Assembly (NCBI GenBank): GCA_004014935.1
Contig: CP025323.1
Location: 2,805,001 to 2,869,000 of the forward strand
DNA: 64,000 nucleotides
Direction: 5' to 3'
Origin: Saccharomycopsis malanga
Taxonomy: Eukaryota > Ascomycota > Saccharomycetes > Ascoideales > Saccharomycopsidaceae
Each line of letters starts with the position of its first letter. The stretch's first letter is position 1. Of this stretch, positions 32,577 to 41,973 are shown one piece after another. Made by a program: the position numbers and the translations under genes. The notes beneath the pieces were generated by a model. That model searched no databases. It worked only from the letters and a program-made list of their open reading frames with translations, and was not told where the DNA came from.

Positions 32577-34169
32577 TCACCACAAACCAAATTTCTTCTT
32601 TTGGGTTGGCTTCTCTTCTACAGGCTTATATTCCACATTAAAGTTACCCAAACCATAACTCTTCAACTGCAGCTCAATATCACCAAACGAATCGCGGTCC
32701 CCTTGGATGACTATTGTTGGTCTACCTGTACCGCTGGCACTGGCTTTGCCTGTAAGAACACGTTCTGCTACTCTCCGTATGTCTGATAATTGCACTTGTT
32801 CGATTTTGTCAATCATCTCAAATAATGGAATCTTGTATCCATGTACTTGAATCTGTCTACCCAAATCCTCCAATTCCACCATTTTAGATTCAAGATTCAT
32901 CAACAAAGCAGACTTGAGTTGGTTCTTTGATCTACTAAGTTCAATTTCCGTAATGCCCTCGTGGACAGCAGCGCCCCTTCTGTTGGTTCCTCTTATGCTT
33001 CTTCCTGCACTTGGCTGTTGGAAAGTTAAAGCCAACTGTTGACAAATAATCTCCACCAAATATGGTGCTGCATTCGGAATACAAGCAGCACTTATGCCAA
33101 AAAGACCAGAGTCTGCATAGGAATGGTTGAATGCAGTACAGTTCTCAATAAAACCATACTTATTAAGCACCTGAGTATACAACTTGGCATACATTCCTTT
33201 TCCTGGGCCACCAGCGCTGAACGAGCCACCGCCTCCAAGCAATGTTTGCAAAATTGCAAGAGCATAAATATCTTTATCGACTACAGAAAGACCTTCAAAA
33301 CCAAGATGGATATACGAAAACTCGGGTTCAAGACCTCCATTAGCTTGTGGAGGAGGAAGAGTGAACTCTCCACCAGTATAAACTGCAGGCTCATACGTAG
33401 ACCCTTTTTGGGTAGTGTCATTGGACTTCCAGTCACCAAAATATTTCTCCGTCAATCTGAAAGCCTCGGCTTCTTCAACGCCAATAAATGCAACGGTCAC
33501 ATTCTCTGGGTTGTAAAAACGTTGACGGTAAGTGTCAATGGCACTCTTATCAATATACTGCAACCTTTCCGGTGGACACAATAAAGGCGACCCTAGTGTC
33601 TTGCCATTGTAAGCTACAATATGGAATAGCTCAGGCAAAATAAGATCAGGCTTCTTCCAAATTTCATTGATTTCGTATGCGGCAAAGTTCTTTTGTTCCT
33701 CGATCTCTTGAGGCGCCAACAATGGGCTCACCACTGTCAAACTCATGAGCCTAAGCATTTTTTCAACGTCGTTGTTGAATACTGAGGCCTGATACATCAT
33801 GGATTCTCTTGACGACGAACACATAAAGTTTCCTCCCAAACTTTCCAACTGCGTCATCATCTCCACTCCGGAAAGCTCAGTGGTGGAGTTATATGCCAAC
33901 TTGTCTACTACATGGCTCGCACCTTCAAGATCTTGACCTTCGAATCTAGATCCTGCATTTACATAAACCCCAAGAGCAGAGAAATGGCCTGGTAATGGAT
34001 TGGTAGCAATTTTTACTTTGTTCGATAACTCGGCAAACTGATACGGTTCTTTTTGGATCCCTGTGCTATAAAAGCGGCTAGCCGCCGGCACCCGAAGCTG
34101 GTTGTAACGCTTGCCTAGAAGCGACGACAGCTTCAATGAGGCAACATTGGCTTTTGATACTTTCAACAT
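32577..34169 (-). CDS. MAS2: Mitochondrial processing peptidase alpha subunit
   Basis: The 530-aa product starts at the ATG at 34169 with a basic presequence (MLKVSKANVASLKLSSLLGK) and continues as an M16-family peptidase. The alpha subunit recognises precursors and the beta subunit cuts them in the matrix. The alpha-specific glycine-rich loop is clear (LLGGGGSFSAGGPGKGMYAK then LYTQVLNKYGFIENCTAFNH). The zinc-binding HxxEH of the beta subunit is degenerate, as expected (GASHVVDKLAYNSTTELSG). Length matches the family (482 aa in S. cerevisiae) with an insert near 420 (SAGRSIRGTNRRGAAV). It shares a divergent promoter with JAC1, another mitochondrial protein gene. Confidence 0.92.
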   Translation of the reverse strand: MLKVSKANVASLKLSSLLGKRYNQLRVPAASRFYSTGIQKEPYQFAELSNKVKIATNPLPGHFSALGVYVNAGSRFEGQDLEGASHVVDKLAYNSTTELSGVEMMTQLESLGGNFMCSSSRESMMYQASVFNNDVEKMLRLMSLTVVSPLLAPQEIEEQKNFAAYEINEIWKKPDLILPELFHIVAYNGKTLGSPLLCPPERLQYIDKSAIDTYRQRFYNPENVTVAFIGVEEAEAFRLTEKYFGDWKSNDTTQKGSTYEPAVYTGGEFTLPPPQANGGLEPEFSYIHLGFEGLSVVDKDIYALAILQTLLGGGGSFSAGGPGKGMYAKLYTQVLNKYGFIENCTAFNHSYADSGLFGISAACIPNAAPYLVEIICQQLALTFQQPSAGRSIRGTNRRGAAVHEGITEIELSRSKNQLKSALLMNLESKMVELEDLGRQIQVHGYKIPLFEMIDKIEQVQLSDIRRVAERVLTGKASASGTGRPTIVIQGDRDSFGDIELQLKSYGLGNFNVEYKPVEEKPTQKKKFGLW

Positions 34170-34731
34170 GGTTTTATACTGATAAAAAAATTGATTGACA
34201 AGGAGACAATGGTATTGAGTTTTTCCCACACTTTTATATATTGTCAAGTCAAATTACCTGATTCCTGCAGAAATTTTCAATAGTACGGGCCCAGTTTTAT
34301 CAACCTTAATCTCATCTCATCGAAGAATCTAGACTCTATTGGTATTATATATCCAAATAACTTTTCACCTGTTTTCGCACTTTTCCAACGCTGCGCTTCA
34401 ACGCTTGTGGACGCACATATCATGCTTGTGCATAGACCATGCGTGAGGAGATCATGTGGTGCGTGCATCAGGCAAAATTGTAGTAATTGTATGGCAACCG
34501 AGGAACTGTTAGTCCTTTTCACTATTGAAGCCATTTGAAAAGTATAAGTATATGGCAAAACTTGGTAGGCGGAATTGTTTTGAGATTTAACTGGCTTGGA
34601 TTTTGGCGAGGAATTTTGCCTACATTAATTGGGCACATGTTGAGTATTTGAAGATATCGATTGGTCAATAGTGCATACATAGTATAGAAAGCCATTGAAT
34701 TGGTCTACCGAGGCGATAAACAAGTACGGTG
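34170..34731. other. Divergent promoter between MAS2 and JAC1
   Basis: About 560 bp separate the two start codons. No well-known binding site stands out, and no gene is seen; a 93-codon frame at 34277-34558 (-) has no recognisable features. Confidence 0.5.
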
Positions 34732-35511
34732 ATGATGTTGCTCGCTCAATTGGTTTTGAAAAGTGGAATTCTTCGGCCAATAAGAAGCAAGGTCGCTCCA
34801 TGCTTTGTCAGCAACATTGGTGTTAGCCAGTCAAGATTTATGTCTCAATCTTCACCACTGTTTAAGGCTCCAGAAATGATCAATTATTTCAAGCTTTTCC
34901 CATCAGTATTTCCCAATCAAGGGCCTCCAAAGGACCCATTTAAAATTAATCAAAGAGCTTTGAGAAAGGAGTATTTGAAGCTTCAGGCTGATAGCCACCC
35001 AGATGTTCTTATAGGATCCAACCAGCTTAACAGCGAGGTTAATTTGAGCGAGGAGGAGATAATTGATGAGAATTCCAAGACCTTGAATAAGGCATATTCT
35101 ACATTAAAGTCTCCATTGGCCAGATCGCAGCATTATCTATTGCTTAATGGCATTGATGTTATAAATGACGAGCCTTCGTCATCAGATGAATTGGGTGATA
35201 ATCTCGAAGAGTCTGGCCAAGGCGGGGCTCCTTTATTCAAGAAAATAGCTAGCAGTGACACTGAACTTTTGTTGCTGATTCTCGATATCCATGAGCAATT
35301 GGAATCCTGTGGGGATTACGAGCAATTGAAACAGTTGAAAAAAGAAAATGACGACAGAATTGAAGCTTCGGAAAACCGGTTAAACGAAATATACAAACAA
35401 AACAATGTAGATGATGCTGTGGTTGAGACTATAAAGTTGAATTATTGGTTCAATATCAAAAATGCCATCAAGGAGTGGGAGCCAGGCAAGAAGGTACATT
35501 TGACCCACTGA
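34732..35511 (+). CDS. JAC1: Mitochondrial J-domain co-chaperone of Fe-S cluster assembly (Jac1/HscB)
   Basis: The 259-aa product begins with a basic, acid-poor presequence (LLAQLVLKSGILRPIRSK). A short J-domain follows (FKINQRALRKEYLKLQ, then the HPD motif in DSHPDVL near residue 89) and a C-terminal HscB three-helix domain. Jac1 brings the Isu scaffold to the mitochondrial Hsp70 Ssq1 and stimulates its ATPase. NKAYSTLKSPLARSQHYLLL is the conserved helix after HPD. Length exceeds S. cerevisiae Jac1 (184 aa) because of the presequence and an acidic insert near 145-165. An in-frame CTG at 35275-35277 lies in a helix where the family carries a polar residue. Two ATGs are adjacent; I chose the first. 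Confidence 0.88.
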   Translation: MMLLAQLVLKSGILRPIRSKVAPCFVSNIGVSQSRFMSQSSPLFKAPEMINYFKLFPSVFPNQGPPKDPFKINQRALRKEYLKLQADSHPDVLIGSNQLNSEVNLSEEEIIDENSKTLNKAYSTLKSPLARSQHYLLLNGIDVINDEPSSSDELGDNLEESGQGGAPLFKKIASSDTELLLLILDIHEQLESCGDYEQLKQLKKENDDRIEASENRLNEIYKQNNVDDAVVETIKLNYWFNIKNAIKEWEPGKKVHLTH

Positions 35512-36514
35512 TTTGGCAATCTGGTTTGAATATATATTATTCTGGATATAGAATAACAAAAAAATTCATATTATTTATGTATTAATTAGTAATGTAGGGT
35601 GTGCTACAATATAAAACGTTTGCAAAATTATAGGAATAGAATTTCATTAAAGATAGTTTCTGAGCTGATAATAATTATAAAGTATTTCCAGACCACTGGA
35701 CAGGATAGTTCCATGGCTAGTAGACTGGGAAAAGAGAAAAAAGGCCCAGTAGACTCAAGATTTCTAACTACGAACAATTTTTACTTGATACTGAACGTGA
35801 GTTAACAGGCAAGTGTATCTGTGTAAAACATAGCCTAGACCAGTAGTGCTTACTTTCCAATTGACAAGTTTATGGACTTACTTGGGGATTTTTCCCACTG
35901 GGCTTTACCCAGACCATTTACACATATTGCGTATATACAAAACTGATAATTAGTGGGCTCAAAATATAAGATATTATTACAAGTATTTTAGCTGTATTTT
36001 TTGGCTTTCGTTCCTCATAAATCTGTATTCCTGAATATGTGGTATGTTTCAAAATTGATAAAGATTTCTTGATAATAACTATTCAGCTTACACCTAGTAG
36101 ATGCTATTAGAGCATAACGATATTAGAGATAGGCGCATCCAGCTACCAATACTACACTTCAGTTTGAACGATTAATTACTAATGTAACAATGAATAAGCA
36201 GATAAGATCTAATATGGCAAAACAGGAAAAATGTACATAAGAAACAAAGGGCAAGTCATGACTATAAATGAACAAACATCAAACTTCATTAACACTTTAC
36301 AGGAATGATTTATTGAAAGTGAAGGCACTTCAATAATAAACCCATAAATGACATACTGTTTTATAGTGAGGAAAAAAAATGTATGAAAACAAAATAAAAA
36401 TAATAATAAAAAAAAAAGGTTTAGGAGAACAAAGTTGTAGGTTTATTGGTTTGCAAATTGGAAGAAAAACGCCTCTATATAACAAACCATCAACTATAAG
36501 TCCTCCATTATAAA
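35512..36514. other. Convergent intergenic region between JAC1 and CKB1, containing SINE-like copy D
   Basis: The only recognised content is the repeat copy at 35691-35980. The rest is AT-rich 3' flanking sequence. Confidence 0.55.
35691..35980 (+). mobile_element. SINE-like element copy D, old and diverged, with 8-bp flanking repeat
   Basis: In order, this copy shows CCACTGG, AGGATAGTTC, GGGAAAAGAGAAAAAAGG, CTGAACGTGA, AACAGGCAAGTGT, CCTAGACCAGTAGTGCTTAC, CCCACTGGGCTTTACC, CATATTGCGTATATAC and GTGGGCTC, then a short ATTATT tail. Box A and box B are no longer intact. AAGTATTT occurs at 35680-35687 and again at 35981-35988 just after the tail, consistent with a target-site duplication, though three diverged bases separate the 5' copy from the element start. 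Confidence 0.7.
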
Positions 36515-37357
36515 TCATTCCTCTTCTTCTTCCTCTTCTTCTTCCTCATCTTCCTTTTCAACGTCATCTTCTGGCTCGTCTTTTTGAATGATGTCATCAT
36601 CACTTGTCGTTATTCTATTCAATTCGCTGAGTTTTGGGACTACAAACTCACACTTATTGAATTCTTCAAGTTCTTCTGGAGTACGTGGAAATTGTCTTAA
36701 CCATTTCATGCGAGGTCCACATTTACTTATCTCGCTAATTTTAAAACCAAATATTTTCAAGGCAAAAGTATCTTTATTCTGTCTCAAACTAGCCTGTCTT
36801 TCCACTTCTTTAAATGTATTTATGAACAAACCAGGAAAGGTGGTTCCAAAATAAGCGCCGTCTATATTCAAGTATCGAGAAGACGTGGGGAAATAAATAT
36901 CACAACAGCTTGGACAATATAAACGCACAGTTTCTATACCTGGTTGATCGTATCTTCCAATAGGTAATAATAACATGCCATCACAATTAACTCTTGAACA
37001 ACTACCAAAATGCCCGTTTTCGTATTTTTCTGCCATCGCATTCAACCCATCTTTTGTTAATATATATCTGGCATGTATAAGGCCGTACAATTCCTCTGCA
37101 CTATGTTCTATTAATGGAAGATCCGAAGTACTGATAGGTGAATCAGGCTCAAAATCAAGTATTAAATCAAGTGCTTCCCGATAATGTGAAACAATCGACG
37201 ATAACCCCGTAAGATTGAACTCATCCTCAATGAATTCAGGACTCACCTCGACAAAATAATCATGGCCAAATAACGAACAATAATTATTTATCCATGAATC
37301 ATATTCTTCTGATGACACATCATCAACTGTGTTTGGATTAGGCTTCCAAGCTGACAT
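36515..37357 (-). CDS. CKB1: Casein kinase 2 regulatory (beta) subunit
   Basis: The 280-aa product matches CK2-beta end to end: SWINNYCSLFGHDYFVEVSP, EFIEDEFNLTGLSS, LYGLIHARYILTKDGLNAMA, the zinc-binding cysteines (CSRVNC and CPSC) that form the beta dimer, and YLNIDGAYFGTTFPGLFINT. MKWLRQFPRTPEE and the ALKIFGFKI block fit Ckb1 rather than Ckb2. The ATG at 37357 is used; the frame upstream has no other ATG. S. cerevisiae Ckb1 carries its acidic stretch in the middle; here the acidic stretch is a C-terminal run of glutamates encoded by a GAA/GAG microsatellite. CK2 is a nuclear and cytosolic Ser/Thr kinase. Confidence 0.93.
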   Translation of the reverse strand: MSAWKPNPNTVDDVSSEEYDSWINNYCSLFGHDYFVEVSPEFIEDEFNLTGLSSIVSHYREALDLILDFEPDSPISTSDLPLIEHSAEELYGLIHARYILTKDGLNAMAEKYENGHFGSCSRVNCDGMLLLPIGRYDQPGIETVRLYCPSCCDIYFPTSSRYLNIDGAYFGTTFPGLFINTFKEVERQASLRQNKDTFALKIFGFKISEISKCGPRMKWLRQFPRTPEELEEFNKCEFVVPKLSELNRITTSDDDIIQKDEPEDDVEKEDEEEEEEEEEE

Positions 37358-37755
37358 TTTGCAACTCAAAATTTATTATTGATTCGCTTCTTCTGATTGC
37401 TATATAAATAAATAATTTATTATTATTATTATTATTATTATTATCCTGCTTTAACAGTATTTATAATGCTGACCCCTATAGTATGTGTTTCTTTGAACCT
37501 AGAAAATTTACTACTTGCAAACGCTAAATTTGCCTCTTTTTTCGCGCTCTGAAAATTTGTATTATATTATAATTAAACAATCAACAACTCCTTGATATGT
37601 CTAAAACTCGCTGCTTATATTAGTTTTAACTTGTCTTATTCACCCATTCTGCTTTCTAGCGGCAATTTTTTCTTCCTGCCCGTCCTGACACGCGCGCTAC
37701 CCGGCATTGAGCTGCCTTGCATAACATGAAGAACTGTAATTGGAGTTCAATAAAA
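37358..37755. other. CKB1 promoter region and (TTA)n microsatellite
   Basis: A TTA repeat of about nine units sits at roughly 37417-37444, some 60 bp upstream of the CKB1 ATG. The 3' copy of the repeat flanking SINE copy C (AGTTCAATAAAA) is at 37744-37755. No gene is seen. Confidence 0.55.
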
Positions 37756-38106
37756 TAATAATAATAATAATAATATCATATATTTCAAGCCCAGTACATA
37801 TCAGTTTCGTATATACGCGCTATGTCTAAGGGGACTTGGTAAAACCCAGTGGGGAAAACTCAATAATGTCCCGGTCATTGTTAGCTGCCCACCGTCTTTT
37901 TCCTGAACACCCGATGGGTTGGAAAGTTAGCACTAGACTTTGGTCTAGGTCGTGTTTCAGACAGTTGCACTTGCCTGTGAATTCACGTTCAGCATCGTAA
38001 AAAGCAGCGAGTAAAAGTTTCGTCTTGGAAATCGAACCCGTGCTCCTGTTAGGTCTTTTTTCTCTTCTCTGAGAGCACGGACCACTGAGCCAAATGGCCT
38101 AGTGGC
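37756..38106 (-). mobile_element. SINE-like element copy C, apparently full length, with 12-bp target-site duplication
   Basis: Read on the minus strand, the element starts GCCACTAGGCC, has a perfect box A (TGGCTCAGTGG) and box B (GGTTCGATTTC, one change from consensus). Between them, CGTGCTC and GAGCACG can pair. The body and 3' end match the other copies and it ends in an ATT run of about seven units. TTTTATTAAACT (minus strand; 38107-38118) precedes it and TTTTATTGAACT (37744-37755) follows it, a 12-bp duplication with one mismatch. The 351-bp length, Pol III boxes, simple-repeat tail and duplication are those of a retroposed SINE. Confidence 0.85.
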
Positions 38107-38118
38107 AGTTTAATAAAA

Positions 38119-38898
38119 CAGATAGGTTTATATCGTTAATCAGAATGTATAAAAGTCTGTTTCGATAGTCAGAATTCCTAAAAATCTGTTTATATATATA
38201 TATAAAGTTTTTTAATATAAATCTTGAAAATAGTTTATAGATTTGACCAACTTCTCTAGTGGAAACAGTTGTCATAATTGAAAATTCTGATATTTAAAAC
38301 CTGGAGTATTTCTTTTCATTTAAATATTATTATTAAAGGACTTTGTTTGGCTCTACATTCTTTGCCACCTCCAGGAGTTTTGTTCCGATGTAATGATCTG
38401 TATAGTATTTCAATAATTATTTTAGATGAGTGAACGCCCTTCTTTATGCGATCCACCAAAAAAAGAAATCTGCTTTATCCTCATACTTGCCATTTAAACT
38501 GGTATTTCTGATTTGGACAAGTAGGAAAGATTTATGTTGCACAGCCTTATGGGCATCATATATGTTTATGAATTAAACTTGCATTTACCACTGCACTGAT
38601 TTATTCCAACTACATTCAGCACTTTTGTAAAGCCTACGCTTCTAACACCCAGCGAAACTCTTCAGGGTTTTTTGTATTCTTTTTTTAACCTTTCATAAGA
38701 ACATTCAAGTATATAGATTTATTGCCAACTTGACATGCACCAACAGGTACCTACCTGTATGTATCAGCTGCGTGACCGGGTAATAATGGACATATGCTGA
38801 AAAATGTGTATGTTAATATGACAAGGCAATATGTCTGCATATATAAGGGTTAATTACTTGGTGTTCGACAATTCACAAATTTCCAAGATCAATTGAAG
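38119..38898. other. Intergenic region upstream of GET1
   Basis: AT-rich with a TA repeat near 38192-38203. No gene or other repeat is recognised. Confidence 0.5.
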
Positions 38899-39519
38899 AT
38901 GGAAACTTTCATATTTGTCGTATTAGGAATAATCTTGTTTCGGTTTGTAGTTGATAAACTTGGCAAAGACGTTATTTCTTCTAAGCTTTATTCTGTCTTT
39001 CTCAAGATAAGCGCCAATAAGGATTATAAGGATCTTCAAGTAAAGAAGAGTGAGCTTCGAGCTATATATAAGGAGCGCTTAGGAATAAGTGCCCAGGATC
39101 AATATGCCAAATGGACCAAATTGAATAGAAAGTATGACAAATTGAAGGTGGAGGTTGACCTGTTTGAAAAGAAAGTCGTTGCTAATCAAGCTGCTGCTTT
39201 ATCGAAGATTTCTATGCTTGTCACTTTCATAACTGTAGCCCCATTATGGTATTATAGGGTGTTTCGCCGTTCTCGTGTGCTATTCCGTTTACCTGAAGGA
39301 ATGTTCCCCAGCCTAGTTGAATATTGGCTTGCATTTCCGTCTGTTCCTAAAGGCGCCATAGGATTGGGTGCTTGGATATTCATAGTAAATAATTTGCTTA
39401 CATCTGTAGAATTTATTTACAAGACATTGGTTTCTGACAAGGCTCCACAAGCAAATGTGAAAATACCAACTAAGGATGAAGCAAAAAGCGAACCTAAGAT
39501 AGTAGAGGTTGATGAATGA
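38899..39519 (+). CDS. GET1: GET complex membrane receptor subunit Get1
   Basis: The 206-aa product has the Get1/WRB layout: an N-terminal membrane segment (METFIFVVLGIILFRFVV), a cytosolic coiled coil near 50-100 with the conserved SAQDQYAKWTKLNRKYDKL block, and two more membrane segments (LSKISMLVTFITVAPLWYY and GAIGLGAWIFIVNNLL). Get1 with Get2 receives tail-anchored proteins from the Get3 ATPase at the ER. The ATG at 38899 is the first in frame. Length is near the family norm (235 aa in S. cerevisiae). The acidic/basic tail after residue 185 is poorly conserved in general. Confidence 0.88.
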   Translation: METFIFVVLGIILFRFVVDKLGKDVISSKLYSVFLKISANKDYKDLQVKKSELRAIYKERLGISAQDQYAKWTKLNRKYDKLKVEVDLFEKKVVANQAAALSKISMLVTFITVAPLWYYRVFRRSRVLFRLPEGMFPSLVEYWLAFPSVPKGAIGLGAWIFIVNNLLTSVEFIYKTLVSDKAPQANVKIPTKDEAKSEPKIVEVDE

Positions 39520-39819
39520 TTCCTTACGAGTTTTTTTATTTGAAAATTGTTATCTTTCATAATATAATTTAACATGAGCATTGATTGATTTATGCATTTT
39601 TGTTCTTTAAACTGGCTGTAGCACATAGTGCCTGATGAGTAATAGTATACTAGCAGATATAAGGCACTTGAAATTTCATGTATTTGCGAGTAATATTAAT
39701 TTCTTCTTAGAACAACGGGCCAATAAAATATTTTCAATAACAAAGTTGTGGAATGAGCAAAACAAAAATGCTAAAGAACAATCGGCCCAATAGTATTAAG
39801 CATATGGAAGATGGTTGCA

Positions 39820-39860
39820 CAACTGATATGTACTGGGCTCGATATATAAGATACTATTAT
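39820..39860 (+). repeat. 3'-end fragment of the SINE-like family (copy I)
   Basis: AACTGATATGTACTGGGCTC followed by GATATATAAGATACTATTAT matches the last 40 nt of the element. About 10 bp beyond it GGTCTAGGT occurs, as it does just after copy A where an inverted copy begins, so a second inverted fragment may be present. Confidence 0.6.
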
Positions 39861-40059
39861 ATGAAAGATGGTCTAGGTCTACAAAGGCACAATTGTCTTC
39901 GATGACATAAATCTAACAAACAGGTACATACATATGAAATACTTTTATTTTTTTTTTATCCAATAGTTTCAACCATATTGGGTATTGAAATTGTCTATAC
40001 GATAAACTGAAGTTAATACTTTCTGCAAAAGGTTTTCTGGCTAGAACTTTCAGCTCAGT

Positions 40060-40800
40060 TTTTGCAACATAGCCATGATGAAATTCTGAAAAATCATACC
40101 ATCTTTAACCACTCTGGTACCTTCAGTACTATAGTTGAGCTTTTTGAACGCTTAATTTCTTTTGATCAATTACTAGTTTGAATATTTTTTGGCCAGCTAC
40201 TATATACATGCAAAAACGCGTTCCTGCGTCTTTCCTATAACTAAGTCTAGATTCTTTCTATATTAACTATTGCCCCTTTGAAAAAACATTCTTTGATCTT
40301 ACATAATGAATTTAAACTCAAAAGCTTATTTACAATGTGTGAGAAGCTGTCCCTTTTACTACCCTTATACGTTAAAAATTGGAATCTAGATCCGTAAACC
40401 TTCTGAGGCATTCTAGATCAACAAAAAGTTCAAGCGCTAGCAAAGCCTCGTCAATGGTTCCTGCTTCTAAAGCAAAAGTTTTATTGTCAAGAAGAACAAT
40501 AGTTATATCCCCAATTGAATAGCACGATTAAAGTCGATTTGCCATATGCACTAGCGTTTAATGCGTCTAACATCATAATATTAACAGCAATTTCCATAGA
40601 TAAAGGATAGAAAATTACTAAGTGAATGTTTTATCTACAAACATTTCTTCATTTTACTAATTAATTTGTTTTTTAGATAGACTTTCGATTTCTGAGATCT
40701 CTAACAGTAATACTTTCTTTTTATCAAGCAGGAATGTAACTTTAACGACCAAAACTGCAAATATTTTGCTTCAAAAAGGTAGGCGCCCAATTGTTCTTAC
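40060..40800 (-). pseudogene. Decayed coding-like sequence, origin unknown
   Basis: Several protein-like stretches on the minus strand interrupt otherwise plain AT-rich DNA, one holding a P-loop-like AYGKSTLI. No intact gene exists here and I do not recognise the family; both a dead host gene and an old element are possible. Confidence 0.3.
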
Positions 40801-41825
40801 AAAACTTGCCGTTTTTGGATTTACAGTTAAGCTTCAGGGCGAGACCTTTCTTCTATAACAAAGTTTACCTTAGTAAAACAGGAATCCTTTGCGATAAAAT
40901 TTAAACATTAAAAAAGGTTGCTTCAAAAAGCCTGCGGGCTTCGCGTAGTCAGGGCAAAGTAAATCTGTAGATTGGATGTATAATAGAGCAATTCAAAAAG
41001 AAATATGTTTCAAGTTGGATTATCTGATCAAAAAAGAGATGGCGACTATGGCTAATAATCGAATTTAAAGTAAGCACTACATGTGTGATTCAAATTTCTT
41101 ACATTTTACTGCATTACAATCAATGGAAATAATATCCCTGTGGCCTTTTTTATGGAAACTTAGGGTTACAACTCATAAAAGTCCTTTACCAGGCCATACC
41201 GTAAGCAGATACCTGCGTTGATAGGTATTTTTTATCTCATACAACTGCTTGTTTCACACATAAATGGGTAGCAAGGAGCCCCAAAAACAAAGCTACCCTA
41301 TCATTTAAGAGAAACTTGGTGACGATTTGAGGTTTGGTCACATCAAATACGGGTTTGATCCATAGTTTAGGTATGAAGAAAGTTGACTTTTCATCAGGGA
41401 GGTGCTTATTATGTGCTGCATGAAATGCATGGACGTTGTCCGCGATCTGAGCTTTTTTTTGGTCTCTTTCTTTTTGTTATTTTTAATAAGCTTGAAAATA
41501 TATATGATGATTCTTATTGCCGACTATGTTATAACATAATCCTCAAAAACAAAGTTAGAGTTAAAGGAGCGTTGCCAACAGTTCCTGTTATGGGTATAAG
41601 CTTTAGGCGCCGAGGTGCAGCACATGTACATACATTTATACACGTCTTCATGCAGCAAGATGCTTCAGATACGACATTGGTAATATTCCCATCATCAAGG
41701 CAACATTAATACCATGACAAAACTAGGCCTTTGACAGTAGATGCATAAAGGACTAATATAATTAATTAATCTAAACATGAGAAGAAGCCAGGTAGGATAA
41801 AAAAAAAGAAAAGCAGGTTTCCAGA

Positions 41826-41833
41826 TATATAAA
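41826..41833 (+). promoter_or_regulatory. TATA box of the barwin-like gene
   Basis: TATATAAA lies about 140 bp before the ATG at 41974, a typical distance in yeasts. Confidence 0.45.
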
Positions 41834-41973
41834 GAATGTGATGAATCTTCAAATATCAGCTTTTGAAAGAGTTGTATAATTCAATATAATAACAATATCA
41901 ATCTTTTAAATAAAAGACAAACAAATTATCCACTCCTTTAATAAATTTACAAAAAATACTCATTCATTACAAA

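Larger units (their letters stand above)
39520..41973. other. Gene-poor 2.4-kb region with a SINE-like fragment and decayed coding-like sequence
   Basis: The 3' fragment at 39820-39860 belongs to the SINE-like family. About 40060-40800 (minus strand) shows protein-like pieces (entered separately). A 108-codon frame at 41383-41709 has no ATG start of its own and no family. The last 150 bp form the promoter of the barwin-like gene. Confidence 0.45.

Noticed and set aside
35599-35805. 68-codon frame over SINE-like copy D
   Set aside because: It overlaps the repeat, starts outside it and is not conserved.
40925-40960. GC-rich patch resembling a tRNA fragment
   Set aside because: No box A or box B pattern and no acceptor pairing.
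41383-41709. 108-codon frame before the barwin-like gene
   Set aside because: It starts at a non-ATG codon, the first in-frame ATG is internal, and the sequence resembles no protein.
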